Under the pieces are notes generated by a model, which worked only from the letters and a program-made list of their open reading frames with translations, had not been told where the DNA came from and searched no databases. Shown here piece by piece: positions 50,166-58,612 of a stretch of DNA of 64,000 bases (position 1 is the stretch's first letter; every line of letters starts with the position of its first letter). The position numbers and the translations under genes were made by a program. The stretch comes from Balneolaceae bacterium (GTDB taxonomy: Bacteria; Bacteroidota; Rhodothermia; Balneolales; Balneolaceae). Location of the stretch: NCBI GenBank assembly GCA_034521495.1, contig JAXHMK010000022.1, positions 186,001 to 250,000 on the forward strand, read 5' to 3'.

Positions 50166-50597
50166 TTATAAATCTACTTCTTTAAGTACACGGGAATTAA
50201 AAGGACAAAAACGGCCAACATTATCTACCCAGTAGTTGAGCTCATCTTCAACAAAGCCTGGCCGTCCGTCACACACCTCGGTTGATAATTCAACAAGATC
50301 CCACTCGTTCTCCACAAAATGCCAGCTCCAGCTACTGTTATACCCTGGATTTCCACGTACGATAGGGCCGTTTATGTGCAAAGTTCTCTCCTCAAATGGC
50401 AGCGATAACTCCTGTTCAGCTTTGGCAATGACTTCCTCGTTTGTAGTTTTTGCGACAATTGTATAATTGACGTCATCACTTTGGTGTGTGAATTCAAAGT
50501 AACGGGCATTATCATCGTCAGTGTTAGTACTGCAAGCCATCATGAAGGAAAGAAGAAAAACAGAAGTGAGGTAAATTGTTCTATAAAGAAACATCAA
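50166..50597 (-). CDS. Lipoprotein resembling BP74-related proteins
   Basis: A 143-residue protein with a lipobox (FMMACSTNT, Cys about 22) after a hydrophobic signal. The body has YFEFTHQSDDVNYTIVAKTTNEEVIAKAEQ, then the pattern GPIVRGNPGYNSSWSWHF, STEVCDGRPGFVEDEL and FCPFNSRVLKEV. The combination of YN..W.WHL, E.CD..P..VE and CP..S.. recalls the N-terminal domain of Dictyostelium BP74 and related bacterial proteins; this comes from memory of the pattern, not a search. Paired Cys residues (GRFCPF, EVCD) may form a disulfide. Function unknown. Confidence 0.6.
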   Translation of the reverse strand: MMFLYRTIYLTSVFLLSFMMACSTNTDDDNARYFEFTHQSDDVNYTIVAKTTNEEVIAKAEQELSLPFEERTLHINGPIVRGNPGYNSSWSWHFVENEWDLVELSTEVCDGRPGFVEDELNYWVDNVGRFCPFNSRVLKEVDL

Positions 50598-50730
50598 TTC
50601 TGATTGATTTATCCATTATCATTCTAACAGATTTTTGAACGGTCTGATAAGGATGATATTTTGCCAAAATTTAAGCTTGTATACTATTCTAATCCACCAT
50701 CAAAAAGTGGTTTTAAGAATCAGATGAATC

Positions 50731-50985
50731 TTATTTACTATTTAAGGGAAGAAGAATAATATCTTCAAAATTCAATTCACTGACTTCCAATACAGGTTCG
50801 GCGATTTCAACAATTTCATCATCGGAGTATTCATCCAGTCCTTCAAGTTCAACATAGAGGATGTCGTTCATCTCATCGACATTGTATTGCGCGTCTGTTG
50901 CTTCAAAACTCTCTTTTAATGTATGGACCAGGAACTCTACATCTTTGATCCATTCTTGAAAATCCGATTCGGTTTCTTCAGGCAT
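50731..50985 (-). CDS. Hypothetical acidic protein, 84 aa
   Basis: Strongly acidic, with helices (WIKDVEFLVHTLKESFEAT) then strands (DILYVELEGLDEYSDDEIVEIAEPVLEV, FEDIILLPLNSK). No signal or cysteine. No family recognised. It is divergent from anmK with 42 nt between starts, so they may share a regulatory region. Confidence 0.6.
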   Translation of the reverse strand: MPEETESDFQEWIKDVEFLVHTLKESFEATDAQYNVDEMNDILYVELEGLDEYSDDEIVEIAEPVLEVSELNFEDIILLPLNSK

Positions 50986-51027
50986 CTTTGGTATGATTCA
51001 GATATGATTTTAATGAAGTGATAAAAT

Positions 51028-52233
51028 ATGAATCCATCGATAAAAAAATTAGCCGATCTGGCAGAAAAAAAGTCTCGAAAAATTATTGGGTTGATGTCCG
51101 GCACCTCGCTGGATGGCCTCGATATAGCTCTTTGTGAGATTCAGGGAAGTGGAGAAAATACAACTGTCGAACTGCTGGAATTTGAGACAATTCCATATTC
51201 TAAAAAGATCAGAAAAGAGTTAAAAAAGATTACATCGGTTGAAAATGTGAAGTTAAAGGAGATCAGCTATTGGCATACACGACTGGCCCATTTGCATGCA
51301 GATATGATTTTAAAGGCTTTGGAGGAATGGAAGGTAGACCGAAATCATGTAGACTGTATCGCCAGCCATGGCCAAACGATCTATCACTATCCTGCGAGGG
51401 ATCAGAAAGGGATTGATGATAAAGTAAACAACACCCTTCAAATCGGGGATGGAGATCATATTGCATCAAAAACAGGAATTCTGACCATCAGCGATTTTCG
51501 TCAAAAACATGTGGCTCACGGCGGCGAGGGTGCCCCAATGGCCGGGCTGGTAGATCAAATATTATTCACTCATCCAACGGAAACCCGAATTTTGTTGAAC
51601 ATTGGCGGGATTGGAAATTTTACCTATTTGCCGCCCAAAAAATCATCAAAAAAATCCTTTACAACGGACACCGGTCCCGGTAATACATTGATCGATGCAC
51701 TTGCAATGCACTATTTCCAAAAACCGTATGACAAAGATGGGAAGATCGCTTTTTCCGGAAATGTGAATGAAGGATTGTTGGATGAGATGTTAAACGATTC
51801 CTGGTTTGATGAGAACAGATCCAAAACAACGGGACCGGAGTATTTTAACCTCGAATGGCTTCAAAAAAAGACGGAGAGTTTGGGAATATCCGTAAATGAA
51901 CTTCAACCGGAGGATTTGGTTCGAACGGCATCAGAACTTTCAGCAAGAACCATCACAGAAAACATAAAACAATATGTCGATGAAGATGAATCAGCTACTC
52001 TTTATGTAAGCGGGGGTGGTGCACACAATCCCTACCTGATGAAGCGGATTGATGAGCTGCTGCCGAGAGTGGAAATCAGAACTATTGATGAATTAGGAAT
52101 TACAGCAGATGCCAAGGAAGCTGTACTCTTTGCTGTTTTAGCGAATGAGATGCTGGCTGGAAATGGATATGCGATGGAAACAGATGGAAAGACAAAAAAA
52201 GTAAATTTTGGGAAGATTTCGTTTGCAGAATAA
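51028..52233 (+). CDS. anmK: Anhydro-N-acetylmuramic acid kinase
   Basis: Phosphorylates 1,6-anhydro-MurNAc to MurNAc-6-phosphate in peptidoglycan recycling. Family motifs: IGLMSGTSLDGLDIALCEI (phosphate loop), DCIASHGQTIYHYP, LNIGGIGNFTYLP, FTTDTGPGNTLIDALA with the catalytic Asp, and YVSGGGAHNPYLM. 401 residues, slightly longer than usual because of a ~20-residue N-terminal extension. Together with murI at 2049 it points to active wall turnover. The DUF2442 gene 95 nt downstream is on the same strand. Confidence 0.95.
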   Translation: MNPSIKKLADLAEKKSRKIIGLMSGTSLDGLDIALCEIQGSGENTTVELLEFETIPYSKKIRKELKKITSVENVKLKEISYWHTRLAHLHADMILKALEEWKVDRNHVDCIASHGQTIYHYPARDQKGIDDKVNNTLQIGDGDHIASKTGILTISDFRQKHVAHGGEGAPMAGLVDQILFTHPTETRILLNIGGIGNFTYLPPKKSSKKSFTTDTGPGNTLIDALAMHYFQKPYDKDGKIAFSGNVNEGLLDEMLNDSWFDENRSKTTGPEYFNLEWLQKKTESLGISVNELQPEDLVRTASELSARTITENIKQYVDEDESATLYVSGGGAHNPYLMKRIDELLPRVEIRTIDELGITADAKEAVLFAVLANEMLAGNGYAMETDGKTKKVNFGKISFAE

Positions 52234-52328
52234 CACCGCAGAAGTACAGAAGAAACCCAAAAAGTATCTCTGTGAATTTCTGTGTATCAGTAGCAAAGAA
52301 TTAAATTATTCACAATACAGTTGAAACA
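52234..52328. repeat. Short intergenic repeat (CAGAAGTACAGAAG / CTGTGAATTTCTGTG type)
   Basis: ACAGAAG near 52244 and its inverse TTCTGTGTATC near 52277 flank a spacer; a related stretch (CCACAGAAACACAG ... GTGTTTCCGTGGC) follows the DUF2442 gene at about 52549-52605. The two look like copies of one imperfect palindrome surrounding the small gene. Confidence 0.4.
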
Positions 52329-52541
52329 ATGTTAAAAGCAACCAGTATTGAGTTTACTGAAGATGCATTGAAGGTATTTCTTGAAGATGGCCGTGAAATA
52401 ACTGTACCAATTGAATGGTTTCCAAAATTGCGAGACGCTTCACCTCAAGAAAAGAATGATTGGCGGTTTATTGGTAATGGAGTTGGAATTCACTGGGAGT
52501 CATTGGATGAGGATATTTCAGTACAAGGTCTTCTTTCCTGA
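52329..52541 (+). CDS. DUF2442 domain protein
   Basis: A 70-residue single-domain protein: KATSIEFTEDALKVFLEDGREITVPIEWFPKL, then WRFIGNGVGIHWESLDEDISVQGLL. These are the DUF2442 hallmarks (DGR.I.VPL.WFP.L and G.GIHWP.LDEDISV..LL). DUF2442 proteins are often next to DUF4160 partners as toxin-antitoxin-like pairs; no partner is present here. The gene is bracketed by two copies of a short repeat, so it may be a solitary acquired cassette. Confidence 0.88.
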   Translation: MLKATSIEFTEDALKVFLEDGREITVPIEWFPKLRDASPQEKNDWRFIGNGVGIHWESLDEDISVQGLLS

Positions 52542-52610
52542 TTGATAGCCACAGAAACACAGTGCCGCACAGAAAACTATTTTAAATTTCCGTGTTTCCG
52601 TGGCAAGAAA

Positions 52611-53510
52611 TCAACTCACGGTTTGAATCACTTCTTGATAAGCATTAATCAACCGATACCGAATAGGTTGTGAATTCTGATAAATCTCCATTTGCCGTTC
52701 TACGTATTTCTTTCTCCCCGTCTCTGTTTCAATTTTGATAGGATCCAAGCCAAACTCCGTAGCATCGTACGGACTTGCCTGCATATCCACTTTTCGGGTT
52801 TCCAGTGCATTGAAAAAAGCCTCACGAATAAGCTCGCTTGAAACCCACGGATGTAGTTTAAACGCCCACTTGTAAAGATCCATATTGGTGTGAACGCAAC
52901 CGGGTTGCTCGGTATCCTGGAATGTTTCGCGGCTGAGTTGATTCTTATTCATCGGTTGGGCTTTATCCGTAAAGAACCGAAATGCATCAAAATGAGTGCA
53001 AACCAGCGGACGCGATTCCACAAACTCAGCAATCTCATCGTCCGAGAGCCGTAGCGGAATCTGTTGATGCCGAACATTCTCTGCGCGATAGACCATCGCC
53101 CACTCATGCATTCCAAAGCAGCCAAACATCGGTTTTCGTTCGGCACTTTTTTCGAGAAGCTCGAGAGTCCATTTGGCAGATCGAACTCTTTTTTGAGGAA
53201 AGAACGTAGGATCGAGTCGGGCAAGACCATTCGAACAGCTCAGTTCAGAAATTTCAGGAAGGTTAGATTTATCGCTGTATTGCAGAGTAGTTCCAATTCC
53301 GGGCGACCATCGCATCAGATGTGAGGGACGAAATGCGTAATACTCGAAAAGGAAATCGAGAACCGGGTCTTTCTCCTGGCGTGATCGTTTTTCAAGGTAG
53401 GGATCGAGTACTTCGGAAAGAGACTCCTCGTGATCATTCATTTGAGCCACCCAATCCTCTTCCTGTAATACAGAAGCATCCGGCGATATCTGTTCGAAAA
53501 CTTTTAACAT
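52611..53510 (-). CDS. Conserved protein resembling so-called 3-methyladenine DNA glycosylase-like family
   Basis: 299 residues with FLFEYYAFRPSHLMRWSPG, CFGMHEWAMVYR, RPLVCTHFDAFRFFT, EQPGCVHTNMDLYKWAFKL and MQASPYDATEFGLDPIKIET. The same set occurs in actinobacterial proteins labelled 3-methyladenine DNA glycosylase; I cannot see a helix-hairpin-helix or another glycosylase fold in it, so the label may be wrong. The conserved His, Cys and Asp (HEWAMVYR, CTHFDAFRFF) suggest an enzyme. It is divergent from the UbiA gene. Confidence 0.6.
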   Translation of the reverse strand: MLKVFEQISPDASVLQEEDWVAQMNDHEESLSEVLDPYLEKRSRQEKDPVLDFLFEYYAFRPSHLMRWSPGIGTTLQYSDKSNLPEISELSCSNGLARLDPTFFPQKRVRSAKWTLELLEKSAERKPMFGCFGMHEWAMVYRAENVRHQQIPLRLSDDEIAEFVESRPLVCTHFDAFRFFTDKAQPMNKNQLSRETFQDTEQPGCVHTNMDLYKWAFKLHPWVSSELIREAFFNALETRKVDMQASPYDATEFGLDPIKIETETGRKKYVERQMEIYQNSQPIRYRLINAYQEVIQTVS

Positions 53511-53811
53511 CTGTTAAAAATATGATTCTTATGTTTGGGATGTAAATGTGATTTTAAAGATCCGCGAAGTTTCCAAAAACTTCGCGGATCTCCATGCCAT
53601 GCATAGCGCGAGCGTGCTTGCATGGCACCGACATTCAAGTAGCTCCTGACGAGTTGAACTGAAATCCTTTTAGCGGGCGATTTTAATCTAGATCAATTAA
53701 ATTGAAGCGGAGCTTCCAGGGCTTCGGAACGAGTGATCGATTATAAGTGGATACGCGAGGTCCCTGCTTGCAACAGGGTCCCTTTCGGGGCGCCATCAGT
53801 CCAGGGAAATC
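53511..53811. repeat. Intergenic hairpins, including a perfect 15-bp stem
   Basis: AGATCCGCGAAGTTT (53558-53572) pairs perfectly with AAACTTCGCGGATCT (53577-53591) around loop CCAA; this CCGCGAAGTTT hairpin is a known kind of dispersed repeat in this phylum. Next comes a GCGCGAGCG piece (about 53608) and TTCGGAACGAGTGATCG (about 53725), related to sequence at 59876 and 60143. Just before the UbiA start, GGTCCCTG pairs with CAGGGTCC (about 53759-53783). Confidence 0.6.
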
Positions 53812-54729
53812 ATGCCAGAAAACATAGATTTTAGATCGATGTTCCAAGAAATCAAAAACTTCATCCTTCATCTCCGGCTGCATTACCAGTTTTTTATCCT
53901 TTCCGGGGGATATCTTTTGGGTGGATTGCTGGCAGATCAGATGCAGTTTTCGCAGTTTTGGCTTCAATTTCTGAATGTTCATGTACTCCTTTATGGCGGT
54001 GCAACGGCTTTTAATTCTTATTGGGATAAAGATGAAGGTCCGATCGGAGGGCTTAAACATCCACCCAAAATGACTTCCTGGATGCACCACGTTTCTTTGT
54101 TGATGATGTTTGCCGGTTGGGCGTGGGCACTCAGCGCAGGTTGGTCTTACTTTATAGTTTATGGAATCAGCTTGATACTTTTCTGGCTCTACTCAACTCC
54201 TCATGCAAGGTGGAAAGGAGATCCTATTCTGAGCCTTATCGCCATTGGAATCAGCACAGGTTTGAATTCGGTCTTTTTGGGTTTTTGGGCAGCCGGTGGA
54301 CTATTTTCTTTAGAAATTTTGTTGAGTGGAATAGGAGCATCACTCATATTGCTAAGTCTTTACCCGGTCTCACAAATTTACCAGGCTGATGAAGATTCAA
54401 AGCGGGGTGATGTAACGTTCTTTGTAAAGTTCGGCCAACATGGTGTTCAGCGATTTTTTCAATCTACATACCTTTTGGGATTGATGCTGCTGTGTGCCGG
54501 TTTTTACCGGATCTACAGTATTCCCGCTGTTGTCCTCTTCATCGTAGGTTTATGTTCGTTCATTATCATAAACGGATTTGTTTCCGGATTGGAGGGAGGT
54601 CAGGAAGAATACCAGGAGGTGATGAATATTAAATTTTTTGCATCGTTATCCTTCGTAATTTTCTTGTTGATATCGAACATCATTAGGTACGAATGGTTCG
54701 GACAAACATTTTTATCAAACTATTTTTAA
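53812..54729 (+). CDS. UbiA-family prenyltransferase
   Basis: 305 residues with eight to nine hydrophobic helices. The first aspartate-rich motif is AFNSYWDKDEGPIGG (about residues 66-80) and the second is QIYQADEDSKRGDVTFF (about 186-202), which bind the Mg-diphosphate of the prenyl donor. The acceptor is unknown: menaquinone, heme A and chlorophyll-type enzymes share these motifs. A thioredoxin-like protein follows after 25 nt and then an aminotransferase, apparently cotranscribed. Confidence 0.85.
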   Translation: MPENIDFRSMFQEIKNFILHLRLHYQFFILSGGYLLGGLLADQMQFSQFWLQFLNVHVLLYGGATAFNSYWDKDEGPIGGLKHPPKMTSWMHHVSLLMMFAGWAWALSAGWSYFIVYGISLILFWLYSTPHARWKGDPILSLIAIGISTGLNSVFLGFWAAGGLFSLEILLSGIGASLILLSLYPVSQIYQADEDSKRGDVTFFVKFGQHGVQRFFQSTYLLGLMLLCAGFYRIYSIPAVVLFIVGLCSFIIINGFVSGLEGGQEEYQEVMNIKFFASLSFVIFLLISNIIRYEWFGQTFLSNYF

Positions 54730-54754
54730 TAAGATTTAAGATTTTGGAAGTACA

Positions 54755-55384
54755 ATGACAGATGTAAAAACGGCTATTATTTCTCGAGACGTCATAGAAA
54801 ATGCATATACATACGACGAGTATCGTGAGTTAGTTGATAACTTACTTGAAAAGAATAAAACAACCGGCGAAAATCATTCCGATTCTATGCTGCACTACAC
54901 CAAGATGAATGTGCACAGAATGAATCGCCTGGACCGCCGAACGGAATTAAAAGAGGAACTCGTCGAGAAACTGGAGCAATTGGATCGTTCGTTAACGTGG
55001 TTAATTCTTACTGAAGGCTGGTGCGGAGATGCCGGTCAAATAATTCCGGTAGTCCAGAAAATGGCGGATCAAACAAAAATGATCCAAACGCGGTTTATTT
55101 TAAGGGATGAACATCTTGAAATTATGGATCAATTTTTAACCAATGGCCGGGCCCGGTCAATCCCGAAGCTGATCTGCCTGGATTCAAAAACATTGGATCT
55201 ATTGGGCGAATGGGGGCCGCGACCCGATGAAGCTCAAAAGCTTTTTGAAGACTTAAAAGATAATGACGAATACTCCTCGCGCGAAAAAGCGGAAAAACTG
55301 CACAAATGGTACGCCGATGACAAAACAGCTTCCGTTCAGGATGAATTTATTGCATTGATAGAGAAATGGGGAAACAGGGAATAA
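54755..55384 (+). CDS. Thioredoxin-fold protein (Thioredoxin_9-like)
   Basis: 209 residues. The active-site region reads LTEGWCGDAGQIIPVVQKMA, with one Cys and Gly-Asp where classic thioredoxins have CxxC, as in the Thioredoxin_9 family; single-Cys thiol chemistry or none is likely. The C-terminal part includes GRARSIPKLICLDSKTLDLLGEWGPRPDEAQKLF. No signal peptide. It lies between the UbiA and aminotransferase genes with short gaps (25 and 6 nt), suggesting one operon. Confidence 0.85.
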   Translation: MTDVKTAIISRDVIENAYTYDEYRELVDNLLEKNKTTGENHSDSMLHYTKMNVHRMNRLDRRTELKEELVEKLEQLDRSLTWLILTEGWCGDAGQIIPVVQKMADQTKMIQTRFILRDEHLEIMDQFLTNGRARSIPKLICLDSKTLDLLGEWGPRPDEAQKLFEDLKDNDEYSSREKAEKLHKWYADDKTASVQDEFIALIEKWGNRE

Positions 55385-55390
55385 AATTAG

Positions 55391-56581
55391 ATGATGTCTG
55401 AGTCGAGCCAATCGTTTTATAATCATGTTGCTCAAACCAGCGATGATCCGATGGGGCTTGAAATTGACCGGGCGGAAGGTCCGTATATCTATACAACGGA
55501 TGGCAGAAAGTTTACAGATCTGATTTCAGGAATTGCTGTGAGTAGTCTTGGACATCGCCACCCGAGTGTGATAAAAGCGATTGAGAAACAGTTGGAGAAA
55601 CATCTCCATGTGATGGTGTACGGCGAATTTATCCAGAATCCGCAGAGCAAGTTTGCTCAGCTTTTGTGCAATCAGCTTCCCAAAAAACTGGATCGTGTCT
55701 ATTTTGTTAATAGCGGAACAGAGTCCGTGGAAGGAGCTCTGAAACTGGCAAAGAAGTTTACAGGCCGGAGTAAATTTGTAGCTTTTCACAACAGCTACCA
55801 TGGGGATACTCACGGCTCGTTAAGTGTAACCGGGCGAGATGTTTATCGTGATCCGTATCAGCCACTTCTGCCAAATGTTCATTTTTCTGAATTCAATTCT
55901 GATACAGTATTTGATCTGATTGATGAGGAGACCGCGGCGGTTATCATGGAGCCGATTCAGGGCGAAGGCGGAATCATTCCTGCTGAAAAAGAATGGCTGC
56001 AAACAGTGAGGCAGAGATGCAATGAAACCGGATCACTCCTCATTTTTGATGAAATTCAAACCGGGTTTTTCAGAACAGGGAGTTTGTTTGCATTTGAGTT
56101 TTATAATGTAGTTCCAGATATCATCTGCCTGGCAAAAGCGATGGCAGGGGGCATGCCGATGGGGGCTTTTGTATCCTCATCCGAAATATTTGAGGTTTTC
56201 AAAAAAGATCCGCCGCTGAATCACGTGACGACGTTTGGCGGTCATCCGGTCAGTTGTGCTGCTGCTCATGCCAGTCTTCAAACGCTGTTGAGTGATGATT
56301 TTGGAGCAAAAGCAACCGAGATCGAAAACATCGCGAGAAACATTTTAAAAGGAGAGGGAATTGTTGAGGTTCGCGGACGCGGAGCCATGCTGGGACTTCA
56401 GTTACGAGATGCTGAACTCACCCAAAAAGTAGTTAAACACTGTTTTGAACAAGGCCTGATTCTCGGCTGGACGTTGCATTCAAATTCATTGATTCGAATC
56501 GCTCCGCCATTGATTATTGAGCGAATACTTCTTGAAGAATCTCTTCAAGTTATAAGGGAATCAGTATTAAATAATTTGTAA
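55391..56581 (+). CDS. Class III PLP-dependent aminotransferase (acetylornithine-type)
   Basis: 396 residues. The PLP site is clear: VNSGTESVEGALKLA (phosphate cup), HNSYHGDTHGSL, LLIFDEIQTGFFRTG (Asp220) and CLAKAMAGGMPMGAF with Schiff-base Lys249. It belongs to the acetylornithine/ornithine/4-aminobutyrate group; the exact substrate cannot be read from sequence. Either ATG 55391 or 55394 can start it. It closes the UbiA-thioredoxin-aminotransferase run. Confidence 0.88.
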   Translation: MMSESSQSFYNHVAQTSDDPMGLEIDRAEGPYIYTTDGRKFTDLISGIAVSSLGHRHPSVIKAIEKQLEKHLHVMVYGEFIQNPQSKFAQLLCNQLPKKLDRVYFVNSGTESVEGALKLAKKFTGRSKFVAFHNSYHGDTHGSLSVTGRDVYRDPYQPLLPNVHFSEFNSDTVFDLIDEETAAVIMEPIQGEGGIIPAEKEWLQTVRQRCNETGSLLIFDEIQTGFFRTGSLFAFEFYNVVPDIICLAKAMAGGMPMGAFVSSSEIFEVFKKDPPLNHVTTFGGHPVSCAAAHASLQTLLSDDFGAKATEIENIARNILKGEGIVEVRGRGAMLGLQLRDAELTQKVVKHCFEQGLILGWTLHSNSLIRIAPPLIIERILLEESLQVIRESVLNNL

Positions 56582-56714
56582 TGCTCTTTCAGATCCAGAA
56601 ATCTGTTTATCAAGCAATTCATTAATTCCACGTACCTGAAGAGTTACTTTTTATGAATTTTAGAATTGGAGCGGGTATATTAACTATGAATATTCGTGTT
56701 CAGGAAATGGTTTT

Positions 56715-57191
56715 ATGGATCTGTATGAAAATTTTTTTAGCGTTATTTCTGCTCTGCAAAAAGAAAAAGTAGAGTATGTTCTGATTGGTGGATTTGCAGT
56801 GGTCCTACATGGATTTCCGAGAGCAACTCAGGATATAGATCTATTTCTCAAGCCCACAGAAGAAAATATTGCCAGACTAAGAAAAGCCCTTCACCAAGTG
56901 TTTGATGATCCGGCTATTCAGGAAATTTCACTAAATGAATTAAACAAGTATCCGGTTATTCGATATGGAACTCCGGATGGATTTTCGATTGATTTAATTG
57001 TTAATATCGGTGAAATGTTTTCGTATGATGATATTCAATTTGAACTGCGCAACATAGATGATCAGCCTATGAGAATAGCCACACCTCGTTCACTTCTTGA
57101 AATGAAAAGAAATACATACAGGGAAATCGATCAGCTTGACGTAAAATTTCTCCTGAAAAAAATTGAAAGAGAGGACAATGATGGGAATTGA
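56715..57191 (+). CDS. Minimal nucleotidyltransferase (DUF6036/AbiEii-like)
   Basis: 158 residues: EYVLIGGFAVVLHGFPRATQDIDLFLKPTEEN has the GG and D-x-D (TQDIDLF) of the nucleotidyltransferase fold; GFSIDLIVNIGEMFSYDD holds the third acid and ATPRSLLEMKRNTYREIDQLDVKFL the family's C-terminal motif (xxLxxMKxxTxRxxDxxDxxFL). With the overlapping small gene downstream it makes a two-gene unit of the kind seen in AbiE/MNT toxin-antitoxin systems. It is not closely like the interrupted copy at 6347-7390. Confidence 0.85.
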   Translation: MDLYENFFSVISALQKEKVEYVLIGGFAVVLHGFPRATQDIDLFLKPTEENIARLRKALHQVFDDPAIQEISLNELNKYPVIRYGTPDGFSIDLIVNIGEMFSYDDIQFELRNIDDQPMRIATPRSLLEMKRNTYREIDQLDVKFLLKKIEREDNDGN

Positions 57192-57381
57192 TAAATTCAG
57201 TTCGTTTGAACAAGCTCGCAGGGATCAATGGGTATTTTCGCCCGGAAAGGATTACTATAAAAAAATCCACAATTTATACCGATTTGTGTTTCGGCTCCAC
57301 CCACCACAACATTCTAAGGGTCTTTTCAGATATCGCAGTATCGATGAGAAAAGAAAAGATTCTGACAAAATAAGTTATTAG
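57178..57381 (+). CDS. Small partner of the nucleotidyltransferase
   Basis: A 67-residue protein starting at ATG 57178 or 57181, overlapping the nucleotidyltransferase by 14 nt. Its features are FSSFEQARRDQWVFSPGKDYYKKIHNLYRFVF and PQHSKGLFRYRSIDE; I have met W.F.PDxxYY......FRF followed by P.GVFKFRSIEEA as a recurring partner of such nucleotidyltransferases. The function (antitoxin or substrate) is not known to me. Confidence 0.78.
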   Translation: MMGIDKFSSFEQARRDQWVFSPGKDYYKKIHNLYRFVFRLHPPQHSKGLFRYRSIDEKRKDSDKISY

Positions 57382-57453
57382 AGAAAACGAAAGACGGGTT
57401 GATTACCAGAGTTTTAGCCCATACATTTTACATGTATAAAACATGTGTATGTT

Positions 57454-58500
57454 ATGGAACCAATCAAAGGCAGAGGAAGTGCTCACAATCCTAAAAACAG
57501 ATTTTTAGATACCCATCTTGAGTATGATGTGGATGAAGAGACCGGAGAGATCGAACGTCCGGATACGCAATTTCTGACTGATCACACTTCAGAAATCATA
57601 TCAACCAACAAAAGCCCGGATATCTCATTTGATGTAAGCGTAAATCCCTACAGGGGATGCGAACACGGTTGTGTCTATTGTTACGCCCGGCCGACTCACG
57701 AATATCTTGGAATGAGCCCCGGGTTGGACTTCGAATCCAAAATTGTGGTGAAGTATGATGCGCCAAAACTCCTGCGGCAAAAACTGGCAGCGAAAAGCTG
57801 GAAGCCGCAAACATTGGTCATGAGCGGGGTTACGGATCCTTATCAGCCCATTGAAAAGAAACTTGAGGTTACAAGAGGCTGTATTGAAGTATTGGCGGAA
57901 TGTAATCATCCGTTAGTTGTTATTACCAAGAACTACCAGGTTACGCGAGATATCGATCTGCTTTCTAAATTGGCTGAAAAGAATGCGGTAAAAGTAGTTC
58001 TGTCTATTACCTCTCTTGACAAAACGCTTACCGACACGATGGAGCCTCGTACTTCCAGGCCGAATCGAAGGCTTAAAGCTGTGCGTGAATTGACAGAAGC
58101 CGGAATTCCGGTGAATGTAAATATTGCACCGCTTATTCCCGGATTAACGGATGAAGAACTTGTACCCATCATGGAAGCATCGGCAGATGCTGGTGCTGAA
58201 TCAGTTGCGGTTGTTCCGCTGAGATTGCCTTACGCTGTTAAAGATCTGTTTGTAAAGTGGCTGGAGGATCATCACCCCAATCGAAAAAAGAAGGTGTTGA
58301 ACCGTATTAAAAATATGAAGGATGGAAAGCTGAATCGTTCGGAATGGGGAGAGAGATTTAAGGTTGACGGACCTTTTGGAGATCAAATTCGACAGCTTTT
58401 GCAAATTCACACGAAACGGCTGGGGTTAAATCAGAAGAATCAACCACTGGAAACCAAACATTTTAGGAGACCTTCCACAGATCAGCTCCGTTTATTTTAA
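57454..58500 (+). CDS. PA0069-family radical SAM protein
   Basis: 348 residues from ATG 57454. The [4Fe-4S] motif is GCEHGCVYCYARPTHEY (CxxxCxxC), preceded by the family's SPDISFDVSVNPYRG, and followed by LVMSGVTDPYQPIEKKLEVTRGCIEVL and VVITKNYQVTRDIDLL. The N-terminal GRGSAHNPKNRF is also characteristic. The reaction of PA0069-type proteins is unknown; a role in DNA repair like that of spore photoproduct lyase has been suggested by similarity only. Single gene. Confidence 0.93.
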   Translation: MEPIKGRGSAHNPKNRFLDTHLEYDVDEETGEIERPDTQFLTDHTSEIISTNKSPDISFDVSVNPYRGCEHGCVYCYARPTHEYLGMSPGLDFESKIVVKYDAPKLLRQKLAAKSWKPQTLVMSGVTDPYQPIEKKLEVTRGCIEVLAECNHPLVVITKNYQVTRDIDLLSKLAEKNAVKVVLSITSLDKTLTDTMEPRTSRPNRRLKAVRELTEAGIPVNVNIAPLIPGLTDEELVPIMEASADAGAESVAVVPLRLPYAVKDLFVKWLEDHHPNRKKKVLNRIKNMKDGKLNRSEWGERFKVDGPFGDQIRQLLQIHTKRLGLNQKNQPLETKHFRRPSTDQLRLF

Positions 58501-58612
58501 GAATATGGTTGCTGCTTACAAACCATCAAAAAATTCTTATTTTTTATTAGTTTGAATGAGATGCAAACGCATATTGTTATATAATAAATGATAATTAAAC
58601 CAAACTATTGAT

